The notes under the pieces are model-generated. The model had not been told where the DNA came from. It saw only the letters and a program-made list of their open reading frames with translations, and searched no databases. The translations under genes and the position numbers were made by a program. Shown here piece by piece: positions 1 through 6,808 of a stretch of 16,734 nucleotides of DNA; the first letter of the stretch is position 1; every line of letters begins with the position of its first letter. The stretch spans positions 1 to 16,734 of the forward strand of contig JAPLHH010000002.1 of assembly GCA_026389735.1 (NCBI GenBank), read 5' to 3'. The DNA is from Chloroflexota bacterium (GTDB lineage: Bacteria > Chloroflexota > Dehalococcoidia > GIF9 > UBA5620).

Positions 1-162
1 ATGTTCCTCCGCCCAGCACTCAGTGCAGTAAAGGTACGGTGGATGGTCAATTGTGCCACACTTACTGCATCTCTTAAAAAGTAACTTGTGTTGCCTCTTG
101 CCATCCCAAAATGGTTGGGACCACTTTGAAGGCACCGGTAATGGCTTTGTGTAACTACTCAT
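1..162 (-). CDS. DUF35 Zn-ribbon/OB-fold protein (3' end outside window)
   Basis: Only the first 54 residues are in the window, starting MSSYTKPLPVPSKW. Visible are the PFWDG element and a zinc ribbon with Cys32, Cys35, Cys46 and Cys49 in a CSKCG...CTEC arrangement, which is the N-terminal half of DUF35/OB-fold proteins. The acyl-CoA-binding OB domain would lie beyond base 1. The ATG at 162 is fixed by AAGGAG at 177-172, nine bases upstream. The upstream thiolase-like gene stops 16 bp away, so the two are probably co-translated. Known relatives (BbsA with thiolase BbsB, ChsH2 DUF35 domain with aldolase Ltp2, the archaeal thiolase-DUF35-HMGCS complex) act as partner subunits of thiolase-fold enzymes. 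I infer the same role here, with the 179-1360 product as partner. Confidence 0.85.
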   Translation of the reverse strand, partial: MSSYTKPLPVPSKWSQPFWDGKRQHKLLFKRCSKCGTIDHPPYLYCTECWAEEH

Positions 163-178
163 ATCCTGTTTCTCCTTC

Positions 179-1360
179 TTACGGTACTTCATTGCCAAAC
201 ACGGTGAAGTGCGCATCCATGAATGCACCACCCCCACAATTTTCGATGAGGAACCTAGCTCCGGGCACTTGCGCCTTTCCAGCTTTGCCCTGAAGCTGCC
301 GGATGCTCTCAACAAGAATGGCTACCCCTACTCCGGTACCGGTATGGCCGAAAGACATCGCCTCTCCGTTTGTCGACATTGGCAGCTTTCTCCCAGGCCA
401 AGTGTTTCCTCCCAGGACAAAACGCCCCGCCTCGCCCCTCTTGCAAAAACCCATCTGCTCTAAGAAAATCAACGCCATCACCGGATAGGCTCCGTAAATC
501 TCCGCAATATCCATATCTTTGGGACCCAACCCAGCCTCATGGTATGCTTTACCAGCGACATCTCCCCAGTCAAATCTGGTGTAATCTCGACAAACCGTCA
601 TGTTGCGGTGGGAAAAACCGGACGCTTCACCCAAAATATACACGGGTTTTTTCACCAGCTTTTTCGCTCGCTCCGCCGTTGTCATGATGAAGGCACTGCC
701 GCCATCCGCCAGCACGTTGCACATAAAAGCCGTAAGCGGAGCCGAAACGATTTTTGAGTTAAGGACATCTTCTATCGTCAGGTCCTTCTTGCTGAACATG
801 GCATTTTCCTGCAACATAGCCCACTTGCGGGCAGAAACGCAGACCGAGGCCACCTCTTCTAACGTTGTCCCGGTCTCATACATGTATCTCTGGGTAACCA
901 TAGCTGCCAGGGAGTTGAAGCCGATGCCGAATGGAATCTCCCACTCCGGGTCGGCTCCTGCCTTGGCAAAAAATTCAGCTTGCTCCATGGGAGTGTAAGC
1001 AGTAAATCTCTGGGCGTGTACCACCAGGACTATCTCCGCCTCTCCCGTGGTCAGCAGCCCTGCTGCAGTCTGAATGAGGGCATGGCTAGACCCGCCACCG
1101 GAAACGCTGACCGCAGTCACTTTGGTATTCTTTCGCATACCAAAAGCCTCAGGCAGCCGGCCGAAGAACAGTTCGGTGTTGTAATCGTTATCCATGATAG
1201 CCAAGGCGGACAAGACCGCATCGATGTCGGTCTTTTTTATGCCCGCGTCTTCAATAGCCAATTTCGCTACCCTAGAAGCGATTTCCAATGGGGATCTTTC
1301 CGGATACCTGCCACAAGGCACCTCCCCCGTTCCAATGAAGGCAAATTGACCTTTGCTCAT
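179..1360 (-). CDS. Thiolase-like protein lacking the nucleophilic Cys (SCP-x/Ltp2-type)
   Basis: 393-residue thiolase-fold protein of the SCP-x/SCP2-thiolase type. The frame has two possible ATGs. GGAGG at 1372-1368 is only 1 base from the one at 1366 but 7 bases from the one at 1360, so 1360 is chosen. The position of the nucleophilic Cys (ENLCASG in the thiolase at 8827-10038) reads SVSGGGSS here, putting Gly88 where Cys should be. The HDCFS motif is replaced by IYGAYP (Tyr289, Tyr292). His339 (FGHTGTG) and Cys375 (ENCGGG) are kept. Classical Claisen thiolysis through an acyl-Cys is therefore unlikely. In the steroid side-chain enzyme Ltp2, a Cys-less thiolase homologue works as a retro-aldolase with a DUF35 partner. 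The adjacent DUF35 gene makes a retro-aldol/aldol role on a CoA thioester a reasonable inference. Confidence 0.85.
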   Translation of the reverse strand: MSKGQFAFIGTGEVPCGRYPERSPLEIASRVAKLAIEDAGIKKTDIDAVLSALAIMDNDYNTELFFGRLPEAFGMRKNTKVTAVSVSGGGSSHALIQTAAGLLTTGEAEIVLVVHAQRFTAYTPMEQAEFFAKAGADPEWEIPFGIGFNSLAAMVTQRYMYETGTTLEEVASVCVSARKWAMLQENAMFSKKDLTIEDVLNSKIVSAPLTAFMCNVLADGGSAFIMTTAERAKKLVKKPVYILGEASGFSHRNMTVCRDYTRFDWGDVAGKAYHEAGLGPKDMDIAEIYGAYPVMALIFLEQMGFCKRGEAGRFVLGGNTWPGRKLPMSTNGEAMSFGHTGTGVGVAILVESIRQLQGKAGKAQVPGARFLIENCGGGAFMDAHFTVFGNEVP

Positions 1361-1387
1361 ATGCATCCCTCCTTTTTCAAAATCAAT

Positions 1388-2941
1388 TCAGCTTATTAAC
1401 CTGTCCCTGCTCTTCCAGTATTCCTTTCTAATCTGCGACCTGGCTATTTTCCCTGCCCCAGTTTTTGGAAGAGAATCTCCGAAATCAACGGATTTGGGGC
1501 ACTTATAGCTGGCCAGCCGGGATTTGACAAATTTGATAATCTCATCTCCATCCGCTTTCATCCCCTTTTTAAGCACAACCACCGCCTTCACAGCCTCGCC
1601 CCACTTGTCATCGGGAACACCAACCACTGCCACCTCCATAATTGCCGGGTGCTCGTGCAAAACATCTTCAACCTCGCGGGGATATACGTTTTCACCACCG
1701 GTAATAATCATGTCGTGCTTGCGGTCCACAAGGTAAATATACCCGTCCTCGTCAACAGTCCCCATGTCTCCTGTGTGCAGCCAGCCGTCTTTGAGAGCTT
1801 CCGCGGTTTTATCTGGCATCTTCCAGTACCCCAGCATAATGTTTTTGCCCCGGCCAACGATTTCTCCCACCTCTCCCGGCGCTACCTCACTACCATCTTC
1901 CCGTACCACTCGTACCGTAGGTGAATAATGCTCCCGGCCAACCGACTTCAGGCGCCGCACCTTTTCCGGCGGACCCTCGACTACATGGTCCTCCGGCCGC
2001 AGGACTGTAAGCACAGGCGACGCTTCAGTCAGCCCGTAGGCTTGCCAGAAAATATTGCCGAATTTCTGTATCATCTTTTTAAGCAATACCGGTGCAATGG
2101 GGGACCCCCCATAAGACATTTTTTTAAGGCTGCTCAGGTCAAACTTGTCTAGGCCTGGATGTTCCATGAGCCAATTGTATATTGTCGGAACGGCGACGAT
2201 ATGGGTGCATTTTTCTTTTTCCAGTAGTTCCAGTATTTTGTCCAGCTCGGGCCTTCTCAGTATTGCCGCCTTCCCACCGACAATAAGCACACAAAATACG
2301 GGCCACACCGCAGCGTGGAACATAGGAAGGATGATACAGGTAGTGTCATTCTTATCAAACATGTAAGTTAAGGTCAGATCCAGCATAGCGGTCATAAAGC
2401 TACGGTGGCTCAGCATAACGCCCTTGGGCCTGCCAGTGGTGCCGCCGGTGTACATCAGAATGGACATCTGGTTTTCATCCACAGCTATTTCCGGGTCGGT
2501 TGCGGGGAAGTTTGCCAGCAATTCTTCATAGTTGAGGCAGCCCTCCTCTGGAGCCTCAATGCTGACCAGGATGCCTATGCCCACCTCCCGGGCGACTTCC
2601 CCGGCAGTATCTGCATAGCCCTGACCGAAGAAAAGCACCTTCGCCTCGGCATCTTTCAATATAGGTATCAGTTCATTCCTGGCCAGCCTGAAGTTAAGCG
2701 GCACCGTCACGCATCCGGCCTTGGCCGCTGCGAAGTATATCTCCACATACTGAGGGCAGTTCTCGGCCAATACGGCGATATGCTTGAAACCGTCAAGTTC
2801 CAGGGATAAGAGGTAGTTCGCCAGCCTGTTTACCCTATCATCAAGCTCTTTATAAGTCAGGCGACTTCCCTCAAAAACAATGCACTCCCTGTCCCCGTGC
2901 AGTCTGGCTCCTTTTCTGGGGATATCTCCAAGCACTTGCAT
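1388..2941 (-). CDS. Acyl-CoA synthetase (AMP-forming, ANL superfamily)
   Basis: 517 residues, normal for medium/long-chain or aromatic acyl-CoA ligases. It activates a carboxylic acid with ATP and CoA through an acyl-adenylate. ANL motifs appear in order: P-loop YTGGTTGRPKG (164-174), YGLTEASP (302-309), WLHTGD (387-392), the hinge region LVDRKHDMI with GGENVYP (404-421), and PKTGAGK (492-498), where Lys498 is the adenylation lysine. There is no signal peptide or membrane segment, so it is cytoplasmic. The start ATG has GGAG eight bases upstream. The preceding acyl-CoA dehydrogenase ends 46 bp before it and the thiolase-like gene starts 27 bp after its stop, so it sits inside the operon. Chain length or ring preference cannot be read from the motifs. 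It probably supplies the CoA thioester used by its neighbours. Confidence 0.93.
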   Translation of the reverse strand: MQVLGDIPRKGARLHGDRECIVFEGSRLTYKELDDRVNRLANYLLSLELDGFKHIAVLAENCPQYVEIYFAAAKAGCVTVPLNFRLARNELIPILKDAEAKVLFFGQGYADTAGEVAREVGIGILVSIEAPEEGCLNYEELLANFPATDPEIAVDENQMSILMYTGGTTGRPKGVMLSHRSFMTAMLDLTLTYMFDKNDTTCIILPMFHAAVWPVFCVLIVGGKAAILRRPELDKILELLEKEKCTHIVAVPTIYNWLMEHPGLDKFDLSSLKKMSYGGSPIAPVLLKKMIQKFGNIFWQAYGLTEASPVLTVLRPEDHVVEGPPEKVRRLKSVGREHYSPTVRVVREDGSEVAPGEVGEIVGRGKNIMLGYWKMPDKTAEALKDGWLHTGDMGTVDEDGYIYLVDRKHDMIITGGENVYPREVEDVLHEHPAIMEVAVVGVPDDKWGEAVKAVVVLKKGMKADGDEIIKFVKSRLASYKCPKSVDFGDSLPKTGAGKIARSQIRKEYWKSRDRLIS

Positions 2942-2987
2942 AATAATAGCTCCCTATAAATTGCCTTTTTCGCCGGCTTGAGTTCTG

Positions 2988-4151
2988 TTAGAACGACCGG
3001 GGTAGCCCCATCCATTCCCCGAGCATGTTCTTTGCCATTTCATCGGCGATAGGGGCAAAAATCATTTGCTTATAGTCCCTGAAGTAACGCTGTATGTCAT
3101 ATTCCATTGTATAGCCCCATCCTCCAAATATTTCCAGACCTTTGATTGCGGCTATTTCCGATGCATAACCCGCCACAATCTTCGACATGGTGCTTTCTAC
3201 ATGCACGGGCTTTCCCTGCTCATAGAGCCAGCAACATTTATATATTAGATTCTTGGCGTTCTCTATGGCGATGGCCATATCCACCAGGTAATGCTGAATA
3301 ATCTGGAACTGGCCGATGGGCTTCCCAAAGGCGTATCTTTGTAGGGAATAGTCCATGGCATCCTGGAACGCAGCCTTGGCAACGCCCAGGGAGAAAACTG
3401 ATGTGATTATCCTTTCCGGATTAAGTATTTCCAATAAATGGCTCCACCCTTTGTTCAATTCTCCCAGCACATTTTCTTCAGGTACGCTGACGTTGTCCAG
3501 AAAAATCTCGTTGGCCCCGCAGGCATGTATGCCAAGCTTTCTGATCGGTACCACGGTAATCCCCGGCGTTTTGGCGTCAACGATGAAGATGGATAGCGCC
3601 CTTGAGCGCTTTGCCGCCTTCAGATCTGTAATGGCAATAACCAGTATGTAGTCCGCTACATGGGCACCGGTTATAAAAACCTTCTGTCCATTCAGGATAA
3701 AGCTGTCACCCTGTTTTATGGCGGTAGTCTTGAGCGCCCCTAGAATATCCGTCCCACCGGCGGGTTCTGTCAGGGCCAAACAGAATTTAAGCTGACCGGC
3801 GGCAATCCTCGGCAGTAAATCTTTTTTTTGCTCACTGGTGCCAAGTCGGCTGATAATGTCGCCCCCAAAATCCTGGCTTAATCCGGCGCAAAAAGCCACC
3901 GCCGTGGAAGCAGTGGCAAGCTCCTCACAGGCTACAATGTAGTCGGTAAAGGTCATACCGGCACCACCATATTCCTTCGGGATTCTAATGCCGAAATACC
4001 CCAGTTCAGCTATCTTATCCCAAAGCTCTTGGGGTATAAAGCTGACATTTTCATCAAGCCAGCGAACATATTGCTTCGTCAGTTCTTTTTTACAAAAATT
4101 CCTGATTGTGTCCCTTAAAAGCAGCTGCTCTTCAGTAAAGTTGAAGTCCAT
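2988..4151 (-). CDS. Acyl-CoA dehydrogenase
   Basis: 387-residue FAD-dependent acyl-CoA dehydrogenase. It oxidises an acyl-CoA to the 2-enoyl-CoA and passes electrons to an electron-transfer protein, none of which is encoded in this window. Family motifs: CLALTEPAGGTD (about 124-135), FITGA (about 159-163), RYAFGKPIGQFQ (about 272-283) and GGWGYTMEY (343-351) followed by RD. The usual C-terminal catalytic IYEGT reads IFAPI (Ala366), while Glu246 in LNPER of helix G is present, so the base is probably in the isovaleryl-/long-chain-type position. A TTG at 4157 would extend the frame, but GGAGG at 4163-4159 is 7 bases from the ATG at 4151 and only 1 from the TTG. It is the first gene after the promoter at 4243-4271. 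Confidence 0.93.
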   Translation of the reverse strand: MDFNFTEEQLLLRDTIRNFCKKELTKQYVRWLDENVSFIPQELWDKIAELGYFGIRIPKEYGGAGMTFTDYIVACEELATASTAVAFCAGLSQDFGGDIISRLGTSEQKKDLLPRIAAGQLKFCLALTEPAGGTDILGALKTTAIKQGDSFILNGQKVFITGAHVADYILVIAITDLKAAKRSRALSIFIVDAKTPGITVVPIRKLGIHACGANEIFLDNVSVPEENVLGELNKGWSHLLEILNPERIITSVFSLGVAKAAFQDAMDYSLQRYAFGKPIGQFQIIQHYLVDMAIAIENAKNLIYKCCWLYEQGKPVHVESTMSKIVAGYASEIAAIKGLEIFGGWGYTMEYDIQRYFRDYKQMIFAPIADEMAKNMLGEWMGLPRSF

Positions 4152-4242
4152 AGACAATCCTCCACGTTTTGCGTATTAAAGACATGAAAAGCTTGGTAGT
4201 GTGTCAAAGAGCTGAGATTTCTCCAGACAGCTCAAGCGGATA

Positions 4243-4271
4243 AGTATATTTACCCTTCCGAACACTGTCAA
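4243..4271 (-). promoter_or_regulatory. Sigma-70-type promoter for the acyl-CoA dehydrogenase operon
   Basis: On the minus strand TTGACA (4271-4266) is followed after exactly 17 bp by TATACT (4248-4243), giving a predicted start near 4236. The 5' leader would be about 85 nt. It begins with a 6-bp stem, GAGCTG paired with CAGCTC (4209-4214 and 4228-4233), at the very 5' end. Its place between the long flavoenzyme and the dehydrogenase suggests that the genes 4151-1 can be transcribed separately from those upstream. No U-tract terminator is visible after the flavoenzyme stop, so read-through is also possible. Confidence 0.7.
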
Positions 4272-4315
4272 GACGTTGTACTCGTCCAGTAGATTAGTGA
4301 AACATTGCCTCCTTA

Positions 4316-6403
4316 CTAAATAATGCGACCAATACGTGAACCATCAGCGATAGCATCATACATGTAGCCAGGCTCCCTGTAATCGCCAATTCGATGGACC
4401 TCAGGAACCTTCCCCTCCAGGCTTTTCATGAGTTCGGCACCTGGCTGCAAGGGCAAGGCAGTTATTATGGTATCAGCTTCAAGGATCTGCCTCACACCAT
4501 CCTTGGTGGTGATGACCAGCCCCTCATCTGTTATTTCCTCGTACTTGACCTGAGCCAGCATAGTCGCCCCCTTTTTGTTCAGCCACTTAAAAAGGCGATC
4601 TGGATCGTCGGACAGCATCCCCTCTCCCAGTTTCTCAGCGGTATCCACAATGGTTACCTTTCTGCCCCGCTTAACTAGAAACTCAGCCAGCTGACAGCCC
4701 TGCAGGGCACCACCTATAATAACTACCCTCTTTCCGACAGGCATCCACAATTTCGTCAGCCGCTCCAGAGTCTTCGGTCCGAAAAACCTTAGATAGGACT
4801 TCAGTGTGCGGTGAAGCTTAGCGTTATCGACTACCTTGCGGCGGTTGATCCCAGGTATGGCTAAAATGGTAGGAGCGCCACCAGCAGCCAGTATGAGCAC
4901 ATCCGGCTTAATCTCCTCAATAATGTAGAGATTAACCTCTTCACCTAACCTTATGGTTACTCCCAGCTTGGTAAGCTGGGTTCTGAAGTAGCGAATTATG
5001 TCCAGGATACTTTCAAGTTCAACATCCTTTACCATAGCCGCCAAACGCATTAATCCGCCCAATTTAGTCTCTTTCTCATAGAGTATCACTTCATGTCCTC
5101 TTAAGGCAGTCACCCTGGCTGCTTCCATTCCTGCCGGCCCACCCCCAGCTATCAACACTTTTTTCTTCTTCTCAGCTGGTTTGATTTCGTACTCTCGCTC
5201 TCTCCCCAGAGCGGCATTAATCCGGCACCGAAGAGGCGAGTCTACGAAGGCGCGTATGTGCCAGCAGTAGTTACAGCCCGAGCATGGTGCGATGTCCTCT
5301 AGTCTCCCAGCAGCAACCTTGTTGGGCAACTCCGGGTCGGCAAACAGTCGTCTGGTCATACCGATAAAGTCCAGCTTACCCTGTCGCAGAATCTCCTCAC
5401 CGAGTTTAGGGTCAAGCCTGCAAGCAAGATAAACCGGTACCGAGACTACCTCCTTGACCGCTGCGCCGAGAGGCACTGTAATACCTTTTCCCTTACGGCT
5501 CCAGTCAAACTCTTTTACCATCAGTTCCTTTGGAAGTTCGGGGTAGAAGAACCGGTCGGGATGGAGCATACCTGCAAATTCACCGTAGCCAGCGGCTCTT
5601 ACCTGAATTGCGTCGGCACCGGCCTCTTGCAGTAGCTGCGCGAACCTTTTAGCCTCCTCAAGGGTTGTACCGTTTTCAATACCGTACTCGACGGCGTTAA
5701 AAAGGGCAGTAACCGGATAGTCTTTCCCGCAACGCCTTTTGACCTCACGTACGATATTGCACATAAACCGGGCTCTGTTCTCCAGGCTGTCACAGCCATA
5801 GGCGTCATGGCGTCTGTTCCAGAAGCGGGAAAGGAAAGCATTGATAAGGTGGTAGTGGGAACCATTTATATCCACACCGTCAAACCCAGCCTTTTGAGCC
5901 CGTTCCGCCGCCTTGGCGAACGTATCTATCAGCTCTTCCACCTCAGCAGTTAACAATTCTCTCGTCGGGGTAAATAATCCCGGCGGCAACTCATCTTTGG
6001 TAAATGCCGAAGGAGCTATCCGGTCACCCGGTCCATCAGACCACATATTTGATTGATACCAGGGTCCTGAGTGCATCAGCTGCATAAAAAACGGGCAGCC
6101 GCGCTTGTGGACCACCTTGACCAATTCACCGTAGCTGGGAATAAACTTATCATCGCTGAGATGTGCCGCGTACCACTGACGCAACGTTCCTCTGGGATAT
6201 TCAACAGAGCAGTATTCAAAAATGAGTAGGCCGACCCCGCCTTTGGCCATTGTTTCGTAGAAACCTTTCATTGTCTCACCGACAGTACCGTCCTTCTCAA
6301 TTAAGCCTGTACCCGCGGCGGTCTTTATTATCCGATTCTTTGTACGTACTCGGCCTATGTAACCCGGTTCCATTAGTTTCTCAAATCTGGCGCTACTAGC
6401 CAT
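4316..6403 (-). CDS. OYE-family 2,4-dienoyl-CoA-reductase-like flavoenzyme (FMN / Fe-S / FAD-NAD)
   Basis: 695 residues with the three-part build of FadH/BaiCD/trimethylamine-dehydrogenase relatives. It has an FMN TIM barrel (about 5-370), an Fe-S cysteine set (Cys374, Cys377, Cys380, Cys393, the last before INAALGRE), then an FAD-binding GGGPAG (420-425) and a second nucleotide site GGALQG (564-569). Such enzymes reduce C=C bonds of enoyl or dienoyl compounds with NAD(P)H. Two deviations stand out. The first cysteines are CxxCxxC rather than the common CxxCxxxC. The HGAHGYL-type catalytic segment reads NGSHYHL (180-186), with His185 where the proton-donating Tyr is expected. The start ATG has AAGGGGG seven bases upstream. 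The upstream 405-bp gap holds the structured element at 6472-6704. Exact substrate unknown. Confidence 0.9.
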   Translation of the reverse strand: MASSARFEKLMEPGYIGRVRTKNRIIKTAAGTGLIEKDGTVGETMKGFYETMAKGGVGLLIFEYCSVEYPRGTLRQWYAAHLSDDKFIPSYGELVKVVHKRGCPFFMQLMHSGPWYQSNMWSDGPGDRIAPSAFTKDELPPGLFTPTRELLTAEVEELIDTFAKAAERAQKAGFDGVDINGSHYHLINAFLSRFWNRRHDAYGCDSLENRARFMCNIVREVKRRCGKDYPVTALFNAVEYGIENGTTLEEAKRFAQLLQEAGADAIQVRAAGYGEFAGMLHPDRFFYPELPKELMVKEFDWSRKGKGITVPLGAAVKEVVSVPVYLACRLDPKLGEEILRQGKLDFIGMTRRLFADPELPNKVAAGRLEDIAPCSGCNYCWHIRAFVDSPLRCRINAALGREREYEIKPAEKKKKVLIAGGGPAGMEAARVTALRGHEVILYEKETKLGGLMRLAAMVKDVELESILDIIRYFRTQLTKLGVTIRLGEEVNLYIIEEIKPDVLILAAGGAPTILAIPGINRRKVVDNAKLHRTLKSYLRFFGPKTLERLTKLWMPVGKRVVIIGGALQGCQLAEFLVKRGRKVTIVDTAEKLGEGMLSDDPDRLFKWLNKKGATMLAQVKYEEITDEGLVITTKDGVRQILEADTIITALPLQPGAELMKSLEGKVPEVHRIGDYREPGYMYDAIADGSRIGRII

Positions 6404-6470
6404 TTATATGCCCCCTTCTTGATATGTCCGATGACGTCGACAGGTATTCATAGGGTTGAAACAGGCATAT

Positions 6471-6479
6471 TGATATAAT
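6471..6479 (+). promoter_or_regulatory. Extended -10 promoter candidate for the structured element
   Basis: TGATATAAT is a perfect extended -10 (TGn followed by TATAAT). There is no good -35 at 16-18 bp; TTGAAA at 6455-6460 is too close. A start 6-7 bases downstream falls at 6485-6486, exactly where the perfect 15-bp arm begins, so the RNA 5' end would pair with its 3' end. Because the hexamer lies in the outer arm of the inverted repeat, it may instead be part of the repeat. Confidence 0.45.
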
Positions 6480-6535
6480 GGTAATGCTAAGATGGGGTAT
6501 TTAGGGTTACCATGAGTTGGGGAGGTTAGGCATAG

Positions 6536-6571
6536 GTTGCAAGTGGCGGTTTGCCACCAAGGAGGAGCAAC
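6536..6571 (+). promoter_or_regulatory. Hairpin holding the Shine-Dalgarno of the 25-codon frame
   Basis: GTTGC (6536-6540) pairs with GCAAC (6567-6571) and inside it GTGGC (6543-6547) pairs with GCCAC (6553-6557). AAGGAGGAG (6559-6567) lies in the bulge between the two helices and touches the outer one. The start codon at 6576 follows directly. The fold could limit or time ribosome access (inference). Confidence 0.45.
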
Positions 6572-6575
6572 AATA

Positions 6576-6653
6576 ATGAAAGACCTAATCCTACTACTCA
6601 TAGTCCCCATAATATTCTGGATAATCCTACTCATTATTCAGAATACACCCTAA
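6576..6653 (+). CDS. 25-residue hydrophobic membrane peptide (putative)
   Basis: A frame too short for ordinary gene calling: M-K-D, then about 18 almost purely hydrophobic residues (LILLLIVPIIFWIILLII), then QNTP and TAA. This is one transmembrane helix with a charged N-terminus. The Shine-Dalgarno AAGGAGGAG (6559-6567) is strong and 8-10 bases from the ATG. The frame runs opposite to its neighbours and lies wholly inside the nested inverted-repeat element, whose helices include part of its coding bases and its stop codon. ATA and CTA codons dominate, unlike the flanking genes. In size and character it resembles type I toxin peptides such as Ibs or Fst, without recognisable homology. The alternative is that the hydrophobic reading is a by-product of RNA pairing, so coding is plausible rather than certain. 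Confidence 0.45.
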   Translation: MKDLILLLIVPIIFWIILLIIQNTP

Positions 6654-6690
6654 TAGAATGGCACCCTTGGAGTACCCCATCTTAGCAGTA

Positions 6691-6719
6691 TTTATCATTA
6701 TATCCTTACTTGCTGTCAG
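6691..6719 (-). promoter_or_regulatory. Possible antisense promoter into the element
   Basis: On the minus strand CTGACA (6719-6714) precedes GATAAA (6696-6691) with 17 bp between them, and a start near 6684 would fall inside the right arm. TATAAT of the right arm (6702-6697) is an alternative -10. Transcription from here would run antisense through the 25-codon frame and on towards the flavoenzyme gene at 6403. Both hexamers are imperfect. Confidence 0.3.
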
Positions 6720-6808
6720 CTGAAGATTTACACTTATCAGCGCAAAGGCACTTTCAGCATGACACTATAGCCATACCCTAAATCCTAGGCTTCGTTCTTC
6801 CCAGGCAC

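Larger units (their letters stand above)
6472..6704 (+). other. Nested inverted-repeat element, probable structured RNA or foldback element
   Basis: It fills most of the gene-free stretch 6404-6808. Outer arms 6472-6484 and 6692-6704 pair over 13 bp (one G-T). After a 4-base bulge, TGCTAAGATGGGGTA (6485-6499) pairs perfectly with 6673-6687. Nested inside are 6501-6507/6647-6653 (7 bp), 6512-6517/6596-6601 (6 bp), 6524-6530/6584-6590 (7 bp, one G-T), 6536-6540/6567-6571 (5 bp), 6543-6547/6553-6557 (5 bp), and a separate hairpin 6613-6625/6633-6645 (13 bp, one G-T). All three G-T pairs are G-U on the plus strand and would be C-A on the minus strand, which favours a plus-strand RNA. No target-site duplication is evident. 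The flanks 6404-6471 and 6705-6808 show nothing beyond the promoter candidates listed separately. No known RNA family was recognised. Confidence 0.6.

Noticed and set aside
4179..4207. Second TTGACA on the minus strand before the acyl-CoA dehydrogenase
   Set aside because: No -10 at 16-18 bp; TTTAAT occurs only at 21 bp. The pair at 4243-4271 is far better.
6404..6634. 76-residue minus-strand open frame just before the long flavoenzyme
   Set aside because: No ribosome site, Trp/Cys/Pro-rich composition without protein-like pattern, and it runs antisense across the structured element; most likely chance.
6765..6808. Weak hairpin CCTGGG/CCTAGG after the methyltransferase gene as a terminator
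   Set aside because: Only 6 bp with a G-U and no U-tract after it on the minus strand.
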